Shown: positions 22,905 to 35,173 of the stretch, one piece after another | Layout of the letters: every line of letters begins with the position of its first letter | Position numbering within the stretch: position 1 is the first letter of the stretch | Assembly: GCA_036245805.1 (NCBI GenBank) | Contig: BTRK01000002.1 | Location: 30,447,151 to 30,511,150, forward strand | Reading direction: 5' to 3' | Length of the DNA stretch: 64,000 nucleotides | DNA from: Pristionchus mayeri | Taxonomy: Eukaryota; Nematoda; Chromadorea; Rhabditida; Neodiplogasteridae | The notes under the pieces: generated by a model | What the model saw: the letters and a program-made list of their open reading frames with translations, nothing else | What the model was told of the DNA's origin: nothing | The model's database searches: none | Position numbers and translations under genes: made by a program

Positions 22905-23475
22905 CTTCGCGATGATGCGGTGTGTGAGTCAGCTCTCTCCCTATTTTTTACACTTCTCTCCTGCCTCCCCTTATATCTTGTCCGCATTTGTCTGCCCCTT
23001 CACCTCTCCCCTATCCTCCATTCACTTTACCAAAGGAAGACGAACGAGAAAATATCGATTTGTTTCCGTTATATATATTTAGGTTTTTGGACATTTGCAA
23101 TGGCCTTAAACGGAGTAATCATAATTTTACCATTCACGCACTTAAAGACTTTATTGTTTTCATGGCAGAGTGACCTCTTCGGCTTAGATTTTTTCAGATT
23201 AAATTTATTTCGAAATTTCGATTCATTTTAATTTTTTTAGGGAATTAGCTTTGGAAAAGAGAAGCGAGAAAGAAAGTGAGTATGACAGCCGATAATAAAA
23301 TGCCAATGATTTAACACCATGATCAGGACACTTGAAATTGACAAAGTGGTGGAAGCAGTGCGATCAAGGCCAAGATAAGTGCAGAATTGGATAGATAAAG
23401 GGTGACAAGTGAGGACAAGAGGGATAGGGGAGAGGTGAAGGGGCAGACAAATGCGGACAAGATGTATCATGAGTC
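22905..23475. mobile_element. Inverted-repeat element
   Basis: About 60 bp at 22975-23035 (CTTGTCCGCATTTGTCTGCC, then CCTTCACCTCTCCCC) returns inverted at 23405-23465, enclosing about 370 bp of unrelated DNA. Ends and target duplication were not resolved. Confidence 0.55.
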
Positions 23476-23539
23476 AGTGGAGGTAGCCGGGAACAATTTT
23501 AAAATTTATGTCTCCGATTCTGGTCATGCTATTGTAGTA

Positions 23540-24626
23540 TTGGGTTGTTCGGAAAGTGTCTTTCTTTCATGTTTCTCATGCCAATTCTTGTGGCCTTCGA
23601 CCTCAATTAAATTATCTATGGTATATGTTAGGGCCTTGGGAGTGGAATACTAAAGTCTGTTCAAATCGAATCTCAGTCGCATAACAGGCTAGAAAAAATA
23701 TCACAATTTAGCAAATTCTAAAAACACCCCCAAAAAACAGAATTTCAGTGTTTTTTGTTGGGTCATTTTTTCCAGAGAACTAGATTCCTACCGATACAAA
23801 AGGGATAATATGTGATAGGGGATGAGTTGATGTTAATGACTAGAAAGAAAAACCAGGCTCTCAACATTCGAGAGAGACGAGGGATATCAATATGCCACCA
23901 TTTCGATGTTCACATTTCGGCAAAAATATTCTAAAAAAGTTTACCCACGTATACGTAATAAGATTCCCACCTAATTAGGGATAGCAAGTGGCCATGCAAA
24001 GTACTTCATAAATGAAAATCACTGTGTTATCTAGGTTGAATGGGCAAAGCACAATAAGCTTAAAATTCCGCTCGACAAATCCAAGGTAGTGCGGATTACG
24101 CAATCTACGGCACTAGGTCGAATGAGAACCGTCGGATGAGAACCAAAAAATTTACCCTTCTCCAGCATGTTCACAGTAGGTTCCCAAAGTGTCAAAAATG
24201 CGTCTGTGAAAGTCCTACAGAAGGGTCCAATTTTTGGTTCTTATCCGGTGGGTTCTCATCCGACGGTTCTCATCCGGTGTAGTGCCCAATCTACGCTTCG
24301 TTAAATTTGGTAACACCTCCTATATTTAAAGCTGTACGTTTTCTATTAACCCTATTTGACGTACTTCACAACAGCGGGTCATGTTTATGCCTATCTCTGT
24401 TCTGCAAAGAAATGTGCGCTGATAAAAATCTCGAAGAAAAGTCGACTAGGCTAACTTCGGACCTCCATTGCTCAAGATCTATTGATATGTACTACTGGTT
24501 CTCATAGAGAGTATCCAAGCCCACATCAACTACAAAAAACCATAAACTGATTGGTCAAGGCTAAACAAAGGAGAAGTGAATAATGCCCATGCATGAAGAA
24601 AGAAATAAACTTTCCGAACAACCTAA
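23540..24626. mobile_element. Mariner-type deletion derivative 3
   Basis: Ends TTRGGTTGTTCGGAAAGT continue imperfectly to a CATGAAGAAAG/CTTTCTTTCATG pair, flanked by TA. The 1087-bp element contains a nested small MITE (24108-24287) and no recognisable transposase. Confidence 0.7.
24108..24287. mobile_element. Small nested MITE
   Basis: The ends GCACTANRYCGRATGAGAAC, followed by repeated CGTCGGATGAGAACC, face each other over about 180 bp inside mariner derivative 3. The GGATGAGAACC word occurs twice on the left and three times on the right. Confidence 0.6.
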
Positions 24627-26036
24627 TAGAATACCCCAGATACCACTTTTCGAAAAATCCAGGTACAAAGTCTCAGAGCCGGCGTTTAGACATTTTCAGG
24701 TTCTCATCCCGGCTAATCTGTATTTCAGCTCCCAGATGTGCTAGAGACATGGCACAGGACTCAAAATGCTCGGAAAATGATTCCCAGAAACTTTTATGTT
24801 GAGACAAAAACGATCAGACTTCAAATAAAAATATGAGAACCGAAACATATGAGTGCGTTCGCGTAAGAATCGCATTTTTCGAGATAATTGCTGTACAGCA
24901 AAAACATACCCTTCGAAAGTTACCCAGTTTCTGATACCCCTAGGTGTCCTCCTGTCAAGGATCGAAGATCCTTGGTATCTGATCTCTCCCACATTATCCC
25001 GTATCCCAATCCCCTGACTCATAGTCATCTCTCGGATCAGTGATCAGTAGGCGTGGCTTCCCGATTGCCCCGGCAATCGGGGATTCAAGGGGAGTTCGCC
25101 CCGAGACGAGACACGAGCCGGTCGTCCCTTTCCCCTCTAGTCCCCACTCCCTTTCCCCATGAAGCGGTATTTGTGAGTTATTGTGCCTATAAAGTATTCT
25201 ACCGCTATGTGTATTTGTCCCTCACACCCCAAAGCAACTTAAACATTGACTGTTAGCAGGAGTGGTTCCTGAGCCGATGCTCAGGTTGATTTTTTTTCAA
25301 TGTTTGGTTGCTTTCCCATTTTTTTTTTCGATTTCCCGATTTCCACCGACCTCTATGTGTAATGTGTCCATGTTTCTTCCGGTGTGTTTCGTCTCGTCAA
25401 GAGCTGGGCAACTCAGTTCATGTATTTCACTGTCAACTAGCCAGTGGATGGATTTCAGGCGTCTTTGTCTTAATTCAGTACCTATTTAAACTACTTCTGA
25501 GATGGCCGAGTGGAGGCATCGAGAGAGTGCTCGCGAGGATTCGCAGGGAAGCGACCGGAGACTCCAGAAGTGAGGAAGGAGAGGAATGAGAGAGGAGGGA
25601 AGCGCCGGAGTGAAACCCAGAGGTGAGTTGAACAAGTTATTGCGAAAAGAGAGCTCGTCTCCATTCACGCCGGGCGTCTAAGTTAGGTACAGACCGACCT
25701 TGGATAGCCTGTCCGTGAAAACGCCCATGAACTATTCCAATTTAAAAAAAAAATGTGTGAGTGAGTGTCCCCGATACCTTCGGCGAGAATGGTTATTCTC
25801 TCGATGGCGATCGAGGGAACACTGGTGAGTTTACATCCAAACATTCGATCGAAGTTTCCATCAACCGAATTCGCTGGTACTGTAAGTCTGACAGTCATGT
25901 GATTGCGAAAGCACCAGATGTTGCTTTTCTCAGCTCGCAATTAGATCTTATCAGTGCATCTGATCTCGGAATGTGGCATTCAGCTATCCCTCACACCCCA
26001 AAGCAACTTAAACATTGACTCTCCATCGATTTATCA
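24627..26036. other. Mixed repeat debris with a 34-bp direct repeat
   Basis: 24670-24800 matches the internal AGCCGGCNTTTAG...CAGCTCCCAGAT module of the foldbacks at 26037 and 45114. A 34-bp word (TCCCTCACACCCCAAAGCAA onward) is duplicated at 25218-25251 and 25987-26020. A frame at 25795-25887 (MVILSMAIEGTLVSL, then a GTAAGTC donor) is a weak first-exon candidate. Confidence 0.45.
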
Positions 26037-27545
26037 CGCGTCTTCTGAAAGAATGCATGACCTCGAGGAACAAGGAGCCGAAAGTTTGAGCAATATCTTC
26101 AAGATAATTATGCCAGAGTATGTTCGGGACGAGAAAACTTTTAGCGTTGGCGGTTTTTTTTGGAACCGGCTTTTAGGCATTTTCCGGTTCTGTACCCGGC
26201 TCTACCATATATCAGCTCCCTGATGAGCTACATGGCTGGCAAGGAGCTCAAAATGTGCGGAAAATTATTTCAAACAACTTTTATGTTGACACTATATAGA
26301 TTATGCTTTGTCTTCATAGGGAAAAACCTCAAAAAGTAGTTCCCAAATTACAAAAAAAAATCTACTGGATCTGGAACCCCCTGTTTACAACTTTTTTATT
26401 ACATATTTGAAATCTACAATATCGATATAGTCTAGAAAAAAATTTACCCGATAGCTGTAGGGGTGTGGTAAGCTTTTATGAGACACCGAAATGCCGAAAA
26501 TCCGAATTTTTGCATTTTCTTGCTTTTTTTGTTCTCTCCAAATAGGCACATATTTCGGTATTTCTTTGCCGTATGTGCTCTTTTATCATATTTTCTACTC
26601 TCGCATTGTTGTTTAAAGTTGCACGAGCGTCAAATTGTCATATTTTGTTAATTGGACGCACGCTGAATTAATTTATACGTATTATTTTAGAGACCATCCG
26701 CCAGAAAACGGAAAATGCCTCGGAACTTTTTTCATGAAGTCTACTTCAAAAATGTTGCGGTGCACCACATATGACGAAGTTCAGATATTAATTTTGAAAA
26801 AGTTACCGTAACCCACCGCTTTTGGGGTCGAAAAAAGTTGAAATCATAAAAAAACATGAAATATAGAATTTCTGATGGTCTCTTAAATAATACGTATACA
26901 TTAATTCAGCGTGCGTCCAATTAACAAAATGTGACAATTTGACGCTCGTGCAACTTTAAACAACAATGCGAGAGTAGAAAATATGATAAATGAGCACATA
27001 CGGCAAAGAAATACCGAAATATGTGCCTATTTGGAGAGAACAAAAAAAGCAAGAAAATGCAAAAATTCGGATTTTCCTACAGCTATCGAGGCTATATTTT
27101 CCTAGACAATATCGATATTGTAGGTTTCAAATATGTAATAAAAAAGTTGTAAACAGGGGGTTCCAGATCCAGTAGATTTTTTTTGTAATTTGGGAACTAC
27201 TTTTTGAGGTTTTTCACTATGAAGACAAAGTCTAATCTATTTGGTGTCAGCATAAAAGTTGTTTGAAATATTTTTCCGCACATTTTGAGCGTTTTGCCAC
27301 CCATGTACCTCATCTGGGAGCTGATATATGGTAGAGCCGGGTGCAGAACCGGAATGCATAAAATGCATAAAAGCATTGTAAATGCATTGCATAAAAGCCG
27401 GTTCCAAAAAAAACCGCCAACGCTAAAAGTTTTCTCGTCCCCAACATACTCTGGCATAATTATCTTGAAGATATTGCTCAAAATTTCGGCTCCTTGTTCC
27501 TCGGGGGGTCAGTTTTCATGCATTCTCTCAGAAGACGCGTGTTAT
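26037..27545. mobile_element. Foldback element, 1.5 kb
   Basis: The ends CACGCGTCTTCTGARAGAAT open two arms (26037-26700, 26880-27545) that match inverted over most of their length, centred near 26790. The internal AGCCGGCTTTTAGGCATTTT module recurs at 24670 and 45790. A fragment of one arm lies at 35174-35383. Confidence 0.85.
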
Positions 27546-27621
27546 GTGCTTCACTCATTTTTAATTGTCTGATTTGCATAATTATGCATGCTCAAAGTTT
27601 GATCATTTTTATTTTCGTTTT

Positions 27622-28783
27622 CTTGCTACTCAGCGGAGATTAGTACGATTCATATGAAACTCCGGTTCCAGTGCCTCCTTGATATGCTACATCGATCTGT
27701 GTTGTTCGTTTATGCAAATTTTAATTTTAAATTTTTCATCAAATTTTCAAATATTATTTTCTCAAAAACAAGGCCGAACACATAGCTGGATTTTTGATAT
27801 GTTGTTACACTTGTCGAGATGTAGTGGGAAAATTATTTTCGTTCGATTTGGAGCAGGAGCGTTTGGGATATGCTTAGAAAACTAAGAACTCACTTTAGAG
27901 GAAACTCTTCATTCCGCGCCGCTCATCTCGCTCGTGCGGTGAGAAATGGCTCTGTCACAGGGCAGAAACAAATACGTTTCACAATAATTTATTATTTACG
28001 ATCAACGATTGAAAGACTCTTCGTCATTAATCATCGCTATGATAACTGCGGCATCCTCGAGTTTCCTCATTTCTTTACCATGTTCCTCCTCATCTTCGGC
28101 AATAGATATTTCCGTCTCCCGTCATCCGAAATCTCAGCGTTTTTTTCTCTTAACTCATTTTGTTGAAACCTTGTCCTTCTGAGATTCCTACCTCTCTCTG
28201 GAATCGCCTTCTATCTACAACAGAGTGCATCTATACATTGATTTTCTGCATAGGAAAAGGAGAAATGTTGGATGATGAAAGGAAGACGGAAATATCTATT
28301 GCCGAAGATGAGGAGGAACATGGTATTCAAATAAGGAAACTCGAGGATGCCGCAGTTATCATAGCGATGATTAATGACGAAGAGTCTTTCAATCGTTGAT
28401 CGTAAATAATAAATTATTGTGAAACGTATTTGTTTCTGCCCTGTGACAGAGCCATTTCTCACCGCACGAGCGAGATGAGCGGCGCGGAATGAAGAGTTTC
28501 CTCTAAAGTGAGTTCTTAGTTTTCTAAGCATATCCCAAACGCTCCTGCTCCAAATCGAACGAAAATAATTTTCCCACTACATCTCGACAAGTGTAAAAAC
28601 ATATCAAAAATCCAGCTATGTGTTCGGCCTTGTTTTTGAGAAAATAATTTTTGAAAATTTGATGAAAATTGTAAAATTAAAATTTGCATAAAAGAACAAC
28701 ATAGATCGATGTAGCATATCAAGGAGGCACTGGAACCGGAGTTTCATATGAATCGTACTAATCTCCGCTGAGTAGCAAGAAAA
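27622..28783. mobile_element. Foldback element carrying an acidic exon
   Basis: The arms pair about position 28200, from TTTCTTGCTACTCAGCGGAG at the left to its complement at 28783. The arms are nearly identical outside the exon-like part, where the left copy has small indels. Confidence 0.85.
28254..28399 (+). pseudogene. Acidic last exon inside a foldback arm
   Basis: After the acceptor TTTTCTGCATAG a frame of about 48 codons reads GKGEMLDDERKTEISIAEDE, then KLEDAAVIIAMINDEESFNR, a TGA, and an AATAAA about 15 bp later. It is rich in Asp/Glu, with no recognised domain. The left-arm counterpart (28000-28130, minus) is frameshifted. I infer captured host sequence. It may simply be a decayed element gene. 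Confidence 0.4.
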
Positions 28784-28870
28784 CTATGTTTCATTAGTAA
28801 CACTCACGTGTTACTAATGAAACATAGTAACACTCACGTGTTACTATGTTTCATTAGTAACACGTGAGTG
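28783..28870. repeat. Overlapping CACGTG hairpins
   Basis: CATTAGTAACACTCACGTG and its complement alternate three times. A 20-bp stem at 28784-28827 and a second palindrome at 28801-28870 share the same arms, so only one can form at a time. Each loop contains TCAC next to CACGTG. Confidence 0.85.
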
Positions 28871-29403
28871 TCGCTGAGATCTAGATCAATTTAGTGATGG
28901 TTGTGAAATTGTGTTGATCATAAAAGAGCCGACTGTAACTTTCTTCTTAGTATTACATTTAATGGTCGTCTAGTCCCTTGATGAGAGCTGGTTCTGGTAG
29001 CTGAAGTATAGTAGCAAATAGTATTTATCTAATAAAGGACTTAGATATCGTACCGTAAACAGGGCTGATAAGACTGAATAATATCAAAATGTATATCAAT
29101 TTCTGCAACAATCAATTATGTAAACTACTCGCAGCTCCCCACGATCATTCTCATTTTTCTCACCGTATTCTTCTGTGGTCATAACTTTTTTCACAGATGA
29201 GCTAGCCTTTTACTATCAACAGGAAAAATGTTTATCTCGTCGAGCTCTTTCAGAACAACTATAAATTTGTGGTGGATGCTCGAAACAAAAGTTTCAAAAA
29301 CCGACCGCCCACTTCGGCGCCGTACAGAGAAGAGCGATATTGCAAACAAAGTATATAAAGTATAATATGTAAAATTATCCTTTACTAGTTTCACTACTCT
29401 GAT

Positions 29404-29891
29404 GAACATCACATATTGATCGGGACACTACTGAACGGAATGGGCAATATCGAACAAGTGGCGGAGGTAATTGTTTTTTTTATATTAAATGATATTAATC
29501 ATAATAATATTGTTTATTAATACAAAACTATATCTGATCAACTAAATAAAACCGTTCGCGGTTCGAGCAAAAACCTAATATTGGTTCAAGGTTCTGCGAG
29601 CAATTTCAAGTCAATCGCGTTCGTTCTCAGCAATATGAAGTTCCACAAATTGGAGTGATTGGCATTTGCTTTAACGGATACAGTGAGGTAAGAGAAGCGA
29701 ACTTATCAAAACAACTATTTAATTTTGTTTATTTTTTTTGTTTGCTCAAATTTCGAATTTATTTTAAATCTTGTAAACATTCTCAGATCACTCATCCTAT
29801 CTCTTCTTCGCAAGCAGACCAATCCCCGTGTCCGCATTGCCTGCCCGGGAAGCGCGCTGATCGACACTTGTTAGTATTTCTTAATAAATAA
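29404..29891 (+). CDS. 3' end of an unrecognised gene, left arm (three exons)
   Basis: Exon 1 (to 29466) reads HILIGTLLNGMGNIEQVAE with a GTAATTG donor. Exon 2 (29631-29687, acceptor TTCTCAG) reads QYEVPQIGVIGICFNGYSE with a GTAAGAG donor. Exon 3 (29787-29891, acceptor TTCTCAG) contains SSSQADQSPCPHCLPGKRAD and ends LLVFLNK at TAA, overlapping an AATAAA. All three junctions are phase 0. The 5' part of the gene is missing; exon 1 runs back into a foldback module. A CPHC pair is the only motif seen, and no family is assigned. An inverted copy lies at 34251-34738. Confidence 0.5.
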
Positions 29892-30980
29892 AATTACAAA
29901 TGTGAAAAAATAAAATTGATCATATGGGCTACTCTAGAAGATATAGCTTTTTTGGTGACATAATACCGTATACCGTACATGACGTAATACTCTAACCGTA
30001 TATTTGGGCATTTCATAACACGGTGCTCCAGGAACAGGTAGAGAGCTGTTTCAGCCGAATTTCTCGCTCGCCTTCTCTCCTACGCCGTCTCGATAGAATT
30101 GTCGAATGCGCCCGTTGCCGACTCGCCTGCACGCGTTGGTCGCACGTTTTTCTTCGGCCTTTCCTCTAACTTTTGGCAGCAATGGCTAATTGAGGTATTT
30201 TTAAACATTTAAATGTATCATTTAAAATTTAAATTAGGTTTTTTTAGCGCGCTCTAAAGGAGAGAGCGGGCGCCCCCTCGCCTTACCTCACAAGGGTAAG
30301 CGTAACCGGGAAAGGGCGGACCTGCTCAAATTTTTGGAGATTTGACTGGGGAAGGGGTCGCAATAGGCTCCGCCCCTCTCTCCCTCGTCTCGTTTTCCTA
30401 CCGCTCTCCGTTGACACCTTTTCTAGTGCTTTATTAGGTCTAGTGTGATTCTGAGAAAAGATATCGACAAACGGCAAAAAACATTATCTTATTTGGATCC
30501 GAGCGGGCAGTTTGAGCATAGTTAGGGCGGCATAGCTTCTTTTCGGTTGTACCCCTTGTGGTCCCTAGGGGTACTTGTACTAAGAAAATGGAGGGGCTGA
30601 GGTCGAATGGGAGAGAAAGATCGAAAGCGTCTCTCTCACTCTTCACGTGCAGGGGATATGACATAAATGAGATGGGAAAAGAAGAGAGGGAATTTGGCGC
30701 GCGATCCCGCTGGCCAGATGGTCGAATCTCTCTGTTGGGCAAGAGGGAGAGCGAGTGAATGAAAGGCCGCATTATCAGCCTCTAAATCTTTTGTTGGCGC
30801 CATCGGCGTCTTTGTGTCACGAGCATGTACATATCTATGGAATTATGTTAAGCTCGCTGGAAGTTCTCAAGCATTTACATGATGACCAGAGATTGAAAGT
30901 TGATAATATTACTGGATGATATTAACAGCATCATGAAAAAATGATAATACAATTAGAATAATTAATATTGAATCATTTCC
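29892..30980. other. GC-richer intergenic part of the left palindrome arm
   Basis: It includes TACGGTA-type words near 29965, a pyrimidine-rich GC segment at 30050-30180, and purine/pyrimidine tracts at 30340-30760. It lies between two convergent gene ends. The frames here are not supported as coding. The mirror is 33162-34250. Confidence 0.4.
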
Positions 30981-30991
30981 CCTTGCAAAGA

Positions 30992-31209
30992 TTACTCTAA
31001 TCCGATCGTCGGAGGTGTATTGGCATCAGATGTGTCGTCAGCATAATCATCATTGTCACTACTCGATCCGATCTCTTCATCAGACTCAGAATCATCCGAC
31101 CACGCCCCTTGAACATCTTCAACTTCCGACCTGTGATCATCCTCGTTTCCGGACAATTTCTGAGAATTGCCCAACTTTCCAGTAACCTTTCCAGATTTCT
31201 TCGAGGAAC
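30992..31209 (-). CDS. Acidic C-terminal exon, left arm
   Basis: Minus-strand exon with a TAATTTCAG acceptor. The encoded tail starts with a Lys/Ser segment (SSKKSGKVTGK) and continues EDDHRSEVEDVQGAWSDDSE, then DDYADDTSDANTPPTIGLE and stop. It is highly acidic and Ser-rich with possible CK2-type sites, as in disordered nuclear protein tails. This is inference from composition only. Upstream exons were not found. The mirror copy is 32933-33150. Confidence 0.45.
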
Positions 31210-32932
31210 CTGAAATTATGACACTTGTCGATGCTTTACTGCAAAAATTAAGCTGGCGAACACTGCAAAGTGTTATCTTTTCCTGAGATTGTACAATTCT
31301 TACTCTTCAATCTACAACAAATATTGCATTTGAATTTTTCGAAACTGTGGTGGACGACTACTCAATTTACCAGAGGAGTGCGATTAAAGAGGTCATTTTT
31401 GGTTTTCTATTTATCCTTTTTTTCTAATAATTCTAATCGTTTATCACGGATCTCCGCTAAAAATGGAGCAAAATGAGACCCTTTTGTGACAGAAAAAAAA
31501 TTTGTTCGGGGATTTCGGTGAAGATGCAACGCCAATCCGCTTCGTTTGTCGAAATTTGCATGTTTACGGGCAGTAGTGACCTACTGCTTAACATGGCCGA
31601 ATATCGGTCAATTTTTGGCCTATAGCGAGCGAATTTTTTTCCAATCTGTGCGTAATGAAATTGTCTACACGCTGGTTAGCTTACAACACGATGAAAAGTT
31701 TCATCTTCCTACAGTAATCATGAAAAAACACTTAAAATTTAAAATTTCACAAAACTTTTCTCTTTACAACACGATTTTTATTTTAGATTCGGATTCCCCA
31801 TACTCGATTTGAGATACCTGTATTTTTCATTTGTCTTGGATCCTGCTTCTACATACTGCTACTCAGTGGGAAGAACCCGGACTTGGTTGGTTTTTTGACA
31901 AAAATACATTTCGCTGTGTCTATCCCTTCTGAATTATGCAAATCAGCAAAGTAAGACCAGTTTTGGAAAGCTAACGAAAAGATCTACAAATATCACTCAG
32001 TGGTCCAAGACTTCAAAGTGGACCGTTTTTGAGTTATCACGGGCAAAGCAAAGTTTCGGCGTGTGATCATTCTCTCGATAAATGGCAATCAATTCGAATT
32101 TACTAAATAACTCAAAAACGGTCCACTTTGAAGTCTTGGACCACTGAGTGATATTTGTATCTTTTCGTTAGCTTTCCAAAACTGGTCTTACTTTGCTGAT
32201 TTGCATAATTCAGAAGGGAGAGACACAGCGAAATGTATTTTTGTCAAAAAACCAACCAAGTCCGGGTTCTTCTTACTGAGTAGCAGTATGTAGAAACAGG
32301 ATACAATACAAATGCAAAATACAGGTATCTCAAATTGAGTATGGGGAATCCGAATCTAAAATAAAAATCGTGTTGTAAAGAGAAAAGTTTTGTGAAATTT
32401 AAAATTTAAAGTGTTTTTTCATGATTACTGTAGGAAGATGAAACTTTTCATCGTGTTGTAAGCTAACCAGCGTGTAGACAATTTCATTACGCACAGATTG
32501 GAAAAAAATTCGCTCGCTATAGGCCAAAAATTGACCGATATTCGGCCATGTTAAGCAGTAGGTCACTACTGCCCGTAAACATGCAAATTTCGACAAACGA
32601 AGCGGATTGGCGTTGCATCTTCACCGAAATCCCCGAACAAATTTTTTTTCTGTCACAAAAGGGTCTCATTTTGCTCCATTTTTAGCGGAGATCCGTGATA
32701 AACGATTAGAATTATTAGAAAAAAAGGATAAATAGAAAACCAAAAATGACCTCTTTAATCGCACTCCTCTGGTAAATTGAGTAGTCGTCCACCACAGTTT
32801 CGAAAAATTCAAATGCAATATTTGTTGTAGATTGAAGAGTAAGAATTGTACAATCTCAGGAAAAGATAACACTTTGCAGTGTTCGCCAGCTTAATTTTTG
32901 TAGTAAAGCATCGACAAGTGTCATAATTTCAG

Positions 32933-33150
32933 GTTCCTCGAAGAAATCTGGAAAGGTTACTGGAAAGTTGGGCAATTCTCAGAAATTGTCCGGAAACGAG
33001 GATGATCACAGGTCGGAAGTTGAAGATGTTCAAGGGGCGTGGTCGGATGATTCTGAGTCTGATGAAGAGATCGGATCGAGTAGTGACAATGATGATTATG
33101 CTGACGACACATCTGATGCCAATACACCTCCGACGATCGGATTAGAGTAA
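32933..33150 (+). CDS. Acidic C-terminal exon, right arm
   Basis: Identical inverted copy of 30992-31209, with acceptor ATAATTTCAG at 32924-32932 and stop TAA at 33148-33150. Either arm could hold the original gene end. Nothing in the window distinguishes them. Confidence 0.45.
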
Positions 33151-34250
33151 TCTTTGCAAGGGGAAATGATTCAATATTAATTATTCTAATTGTATTATCA
33201 TTTTTTCATGATGCTGTTAATATCATCCAGTAATATTATCAACTTTCAATCTCTGGTCATCATGTAAATGCTTGAGAACTTCCAGCGAGCTTAACATAAT
33301 TCCATAGATATGTACATGCTCGTGACACAAAGACGCCGATGGCGCCAACAAAAGATTTAGAGGCTGATAATGCGGCCTTTCATTCACTCGCTCTCCCTCT
33401 TGCCCAACAGAGAGATTCGACCATCTGGCCAGCGGGATCGCGCGCCAAATTCCCTCTCTTCTTTTCCCATCTCATTTATGTCATATCCCCTGCACGTGAA
33501 GAGTGAGAGAGACGCTTTCGATCTTTCTCTCCCATTCGACCTCAGCCCCTCCATTTTCTTAGTACAAGTACCCCTAGGGACCACAAGGGGTACAACCGAA
33601 AAGAAGCTATGCCGCCCTAACTATGCTCAAACTGCCCGCTCGGATCCAAATAAGATAATGTTTTTTGCCGTTTGTCGATATCTTTTCTCAGAATCACACT
33701 AGACCTAATAAAGCACTAGAAAAGGTGTCAACGGAGAGCGGTAGGAAAACGAGACGAGGGAGAGAGGGGCGGAGCCTATTGCGACCCCTTCCCCAGTCAA
33801 ATCTCCAAAAATTTGAGCAGGTCCGCCCTTTCCCGGTTACGCTTACCCTTGTGAGGTAAGGCGAGGGGGCGCCCGCTCTCTCCTTTAGAGCGCGCTAAAA
33901 AAACCTAATTTAAATTTTAAATGATACATTTAAATGTTTAAAAATACCTCAATTAGCCATTGCTGCCAAAAGTTAGAGGAAAGGCCGAAGAAAAACGTGC
34001 GACCAACGCGTGCAGGCGAGTCGGCAACGGGCGCATTCGACAATTCTATCGAGACGGCGTAGGAGAGAAGGCGAGCGAGAAATTCGGCTGAAACAGCTCT
34101 CTACCTGTTCCTGGAGCACCGTGTTATGAAATGCCCAAATATACGGTTAGAGTATTACGTCATGTACGGTATACGGTATTATGTCACCAAAAAAGCTATA
34201 TCTTCTAGAGTAGCCCATATGATCAATTTTATTTTTTCACATTTGTAATT

Positions 34251-34738
34251 TTATTTATTAAGAAATACTAACAAGTGTCGATCAGCGCGCTTCCCGGGCA
34301 GGCAATGCGGACACGGGGATTGGTCTGCTTGCGAAGAAGAGATAGGATGAGTGATCTGAGAATGTTTACAAGATTTAAAATAAATTCGAAATTTGAGCAA
34401 ACAAAAAAAATAAACAAAATTAAATAGTTGTTTTGATAAGTTCGCTTCTCTTACCTCACTGTATCCGTTAAAGCAAATGCCAATCACTCCAATTTGTGGA
34501 ACTTCATATTGCTGAGAACGAACGCGATTGACTTGAAATTGCTCGCAGAACCTTGAACCAATATTAGGTTTTTGCTCGAACCGCGAACGGTTTTATTTAG
34601 TTGATCAGATATAGTTTTGTATTAATAAACAATATTATTATGATTAATATCATTTAATATAAAAAAAACAATTACCTCCGCCACTTGTTCGATATTGCCC
34701 ATTCCGTTCAGTAGTGTCCCGATCAATATGTGATGTTC
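34251..34738 (-). CDS. 3' end of an unrecognised gene, right arm (three exons)
   Basis: Inverted copy of 29404-29891 with exons at 34738-34676, 34511-34455 and 34355-34251. Splice sites and frames are preserved, so the two copies are either recent or kept alike by gene conversion. Confidence 0.5.
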
Positions 34739-35173
34739 ATCAGAGTAGTGAAACTAGTAAAGGATAATTTTACATATTATACTTTATATACTTTGTTTGC
34801 AATATCGCTCTTCTCTGTACGGCGCCGAAGTGGGTGGTCGGTTTTTGAAACTTTTGTTTCGAGCATCCACCACAAATTTATAGTTGTTCTGAAAGAGCTC
34901 GACGAGATAAACATTTTTCCTGTTGATAGTAAAAGGCTAGCTCATCTGTGAAAAAAGTTATGACCACAGAAGAATACGGTGAGAAAAATGAGAATGATCG
35001 TGGGGAGCTGCGAGTAGTTTACATAATTGATTGTTGCAGAAATTGATATACATTTTGATATTATTCAGTCTTATCAGCCCTGTTTACGGTACGATATCTA
35101 AGTCCTTTATTAGATAAATACTATTTGCTACTATACTTCAGCTACCAGAACCAGCTCTCATCAAGGGACTAGA

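Larger units (their letters stand above)
28970..35173. repeat. 6.2 kb near-perfect palindrome, 70-bp spacer
   Basis: Arms 28970-32037 and 32107-35173 are inverted copies about position 32071, with only a few differences seen (for example one Arg/Trp codon change at the mirrored frames 29191-29412 and 34730-34951). The spacer is 32038-32106. Each arm contains a foldback module also found at 53190 and 60700, the 3' end of one spliced gene, the last exon of another in the opposite direction, and about 1 kb of GC-richer DNA (30000-30800 and mirror). This may be an inverted segmental duplication, a giant foldback, or partly an assembly product. Confidence 0.9.

Noticed and set aside
25495..25580. 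tRNA at the ATGGCCGAGTGG word
   Set aside because: A good A box, but no T arm or B box follows at the right distance.
30283..30772. Basic/proline-rich frames in the palindrome arm as proteins
   Set aside because: Low-complexity frames in GC-rich intergenic DNA without splice or domain support.
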